Assembly (NCBI GenBank): GCA_027486895.1
Contig: JAIXOE010000057.1
Span: 62,001-126,000, forward strand
Direction of reading: 5' to 3'
Length of the DNA stretch: 64,000 nt
Origin: Sphingomonadales bacterium
GTDB lineage: Bacteria > Pseudomonadota > Alphaproteobacteria > Sphingomonadales > Sphingomonadaceae
Position numbers and translations under genes: made by a program. A model generated the notes under the pieces. That model made no database searches and was not told the DNA's origin. It worked only from the letters and a program-made list of their open reading frames with translations. Below are positions 62,726-64,000 of the stretch, piece after piece. Each line of letters opens with the position of its first letter. Positions within the stretch are counted from its first letter, which is position 1.

Positions 62726-63880
62726 TTACAACCCGCGACCAATCAGTTCCTTCATGATCTCGTTGGTGCCGCCGAAAATGCGCGTTACGCGGGCGGCACG
62801 CCACATGCGGGCGATTGGGTATTCGTTCATATAGCCAGCGCCGCCATGGAGCTGCAGACAGGCGTCAACGACTTCCCACTGCAGGTCCGTGTGCCACAAT
62901 TTTGCAGCAGCGCCTTCCTCAGCGGTCAGCTCTTTCTTGTAATGGCGATTCAACGCCCAATCGAGATGCGCCCAGCCGACCTGAAGCTTAGATTTGATGT
63001 CGGCCAGCACGAAACGGGTATTCTGGAAATCCAGCAGTGGCTTGCCGAACACGATGCGCTCGCGGCAAAATGCGACGGTTTCATCAAAGGCCTTCTGTGT
63101 GCTTGCCATCGACGATACGGCAATCGACAGGCGTTCCTGTGGCAACTCGCTCATCAGATAGATGAAACCCTTGCCTTCTTCGCCCAAGCAGTTGGTCATT
63201 GGTACGCGAACATCTTCGAAAAACAGTTCCGAAGTATCAGCTTCATCCATGCCGATTTTGTCGAGGTTACGGCCGCGCTTGAAACCGTCACGGTCTGCCT
63301 CAACGAGGACAACCGACATGCCTTTATAAGCTGGCTGGATTTCGGTATCGGTCTTGACGCAGACGAGTATCAGGTCCGCATTCTGGCCGTTGGTGATATA
63401 GGTCTTGCTGCCGTTGATGACATAATGATTGCCATCTTTGCGGGCGGTGGTCTTCATTGCCTGAAGGTCGCTTCCGGTGCCAGGCTCAGTCATGGCGATA
63501 GCGGTGATGACTTCGCCGGAAATCATCTTAGGCAGCCAATGCTTCTTTTGCTCTTCGCTCCCGTAGCTCATGATATAATTTACAACGATATCGGATTGCA
63601 GCGAGAAGCCAGTGGCTACGCCGCCATAATAAGCGGATTCTTCGTCAACGATGGCATTGTAACCGAAGTCGAGGCCAAGGCCGCCATATTCGACAGGTGC
63701 GGTGGGGCAAAGCATGCCAACTTCACCAGCCTTGGGCCAGATGGACTTGGGGACGATACCATCTTCTTGCCACTGCTTTGCGTGGGGCGCGACTTCCTTT
63801 TGAAGGAACTGGCGTACCGACTGGCGGAACGCTTCATGATCTTCATTATAGGCGGTGCGTGGAATGGTATCGAGCGACAT
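62726..63880 (-). CDS. Acyl-CoA dehydrogenase
   Basis: 384 residues: FAD-loop ITAIAMTEPGTGSDLQAMKT, HGGAGYMNEYPIARMWRAARVTRIFGGTNEIMKELIGR at the C-terminus. The usual YEGT base motif of MCAD reads FGGT, as in the long-chain and isovaleryl-type enzymes that place their Glu earlier. Preceded by an 18-bp palindrome also found before the HCCA isomerase operon. Confidence 0.93.
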   Translation of the reverse strand: MSLDTIPRTAYNEDHEAFRQSVRQFLQKEVAPHAKQWQEDGIVPKSIWPKAGEVGMLCPTAPVEYGGLGLDFGYNAIVDEESAYYGGVATGFSLQSDIVVNYIMSYGSEEQKKHWLPKMISGEVITAIAMTEPGTGSDLQAMKTTARKDGNHYVINGSKTYITNGQNADLILVCVKTDTEIQPAYKGMSVVLVEADRDGFKRGRNLDKIGMDEADTSELFFEDVRVPMTNCLGEEGKGFIYLMSELPQERLSIAVSSMASTQKAFDETVAFCRERIVFGKPLLDFQNTRFVLADIKSKLQVGWAHLDWALNRHYKKELTAEEGAAAKLWHTDLQWEVVDACLQLHGGAGYMNEYPIARMWRAARVTRIFGGTNEIMKELIGRGL

Positions 63881-63955
63881 GGTGAATCCCCTGCAAAATT
63901 TAACTGCGGTTATGCCTTATCAATGGCAGCAAGTTAACGCGGACGTCAAGCCGAA

Positions 63956-63973
63956 TTTAATCGTATGATTAAA
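63956..63973. promoter_or_regulatory. Palindrome TTTAATCGTATGATTAAA
   Basis: Perfect 7-bp arms TTTAATC / GATTAAA around GTAT, 76-93 bp before the acyl-CoA dehydrogenase start. It matches the 60686-60703 palindrome at 15 of 18 positions. Candidate operator; the regulator is unknown. The rest of 63881-64000 holds nothing else recognised. Confidence 0.5.
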
Positions 63974-64000
63974 CCGGTTCACCGGCGTCACGTGCGCGCT

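Noticed and set aside
62846-63937. 363-codon plus-strand ORF
   Set aside because: Long only because the antisense acyl-CoA dehydrogenase gene has few stops in that frame; no domain recognised.

Overview
The window reads as chromosomal DNA of an alphaproteobacterium, most likely a sphingomonad (Sphingomonadales). Reasons: a CC_3452-family periplasmic protein, a CarD regulator, the alphaproteobacterial NDUFA12 / DUF2155 / aat neighbourhood, paired DUF2807 proteins, several TonB-dependent receptors and an RSH-type relA. The genus cannot be fixed from the sequence alone. No rRNA, CRISPR array, IS element or phage structural module was seen.

Region 1 (about 1-23,400) is a large catabolic cluster. 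It holds two Baeyer-Villiger-type flavin monooxygenases (one long, 4-hydroxyacetophenone-monooxygenase-like), an SDR, a GST and an eight-gene operon. The operon runs: long BVMO, crotonase, 3-hydroxyacyl-CoA dehydrogenase, acyl-CoA dehydrogenase, acyl-CoA ligase, SnoaL-like protein, BKACE enzyme, cyclase-family hydrolase. Next come a TonB receptor, a lipoprotein PQQ/heme dehydrogenase and an aldehyde dehydrogenase. A TetR regulator follows, then a four-gene operon (two single-hot-dog MaoC-like proteins, a DUF35 protein and a thiolase-fold protein lacking the usual His and second Cys) that looks like a split version of the ChsH1-ChsH2-Ltp2 hydratase/retro-aldolase. An FMN-dependent alpha-hydroxy-acid dehydrogenase ends the block. 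Four copies of a palindrome, TCAACA-N4-TGTTGA with small variations, sit in the three regulatory intergenic regions (1750, 12146, 12330, 19488). They are absent from the other intergenic regions I read, which suggests one regulon, probably under the TetR protein. The inferred job is uptake of a hydrophobic alcohol, aldehyde or ketone, side-chain CoA activation and retro-aldol shortening, then Baeyer-Villiger cleavage of a ketone. The substrate is unknown.

Region 2 (23,628-31,199) holds acsA, then an accessory island bounded by tRNA-Arg(TCT). The island carries a probably 5'-truncated nuclease-like protein, a HEPN-like protein, a 600-bp degenerate stretch, and the DUF3489-DUF2924-large serine recombinase trio with a stem-loop over its first start codon.

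Region 3 (31,258-48,119) is housekeeping: a queuosine-precursor-type transporter, purQ, purS and purC (with an M16 protease between purS and purC), aat, DUF2155, NDUFA12, DUF192, two DUF2807 proteins with a methyltransferase between them, a photolyase-like protein whose domains appear circularly permuted, a DCC protein, CarD, an HxlR regulator, a CC_3452 protein, relA and recX.

Region 4 (48,229-64,000) holds a fatty-acyl-AMP ligase, a PAS-GGDEF-EAL protein, arsC, a Fur-box-preceded siderophore receptor, the hemB / membrane spermidine-synthase-like / gamma-carbonic anhydrase operon, an M23 peptidase, and a set of acyl-CoA genes. The HCCA isomerase-crotonase operon and the acyl-CoA dehydrogenase share a second 18-bp palindrome (TTTAATCG-NN-T-N-ATTAAA), a candidate second small regulon.
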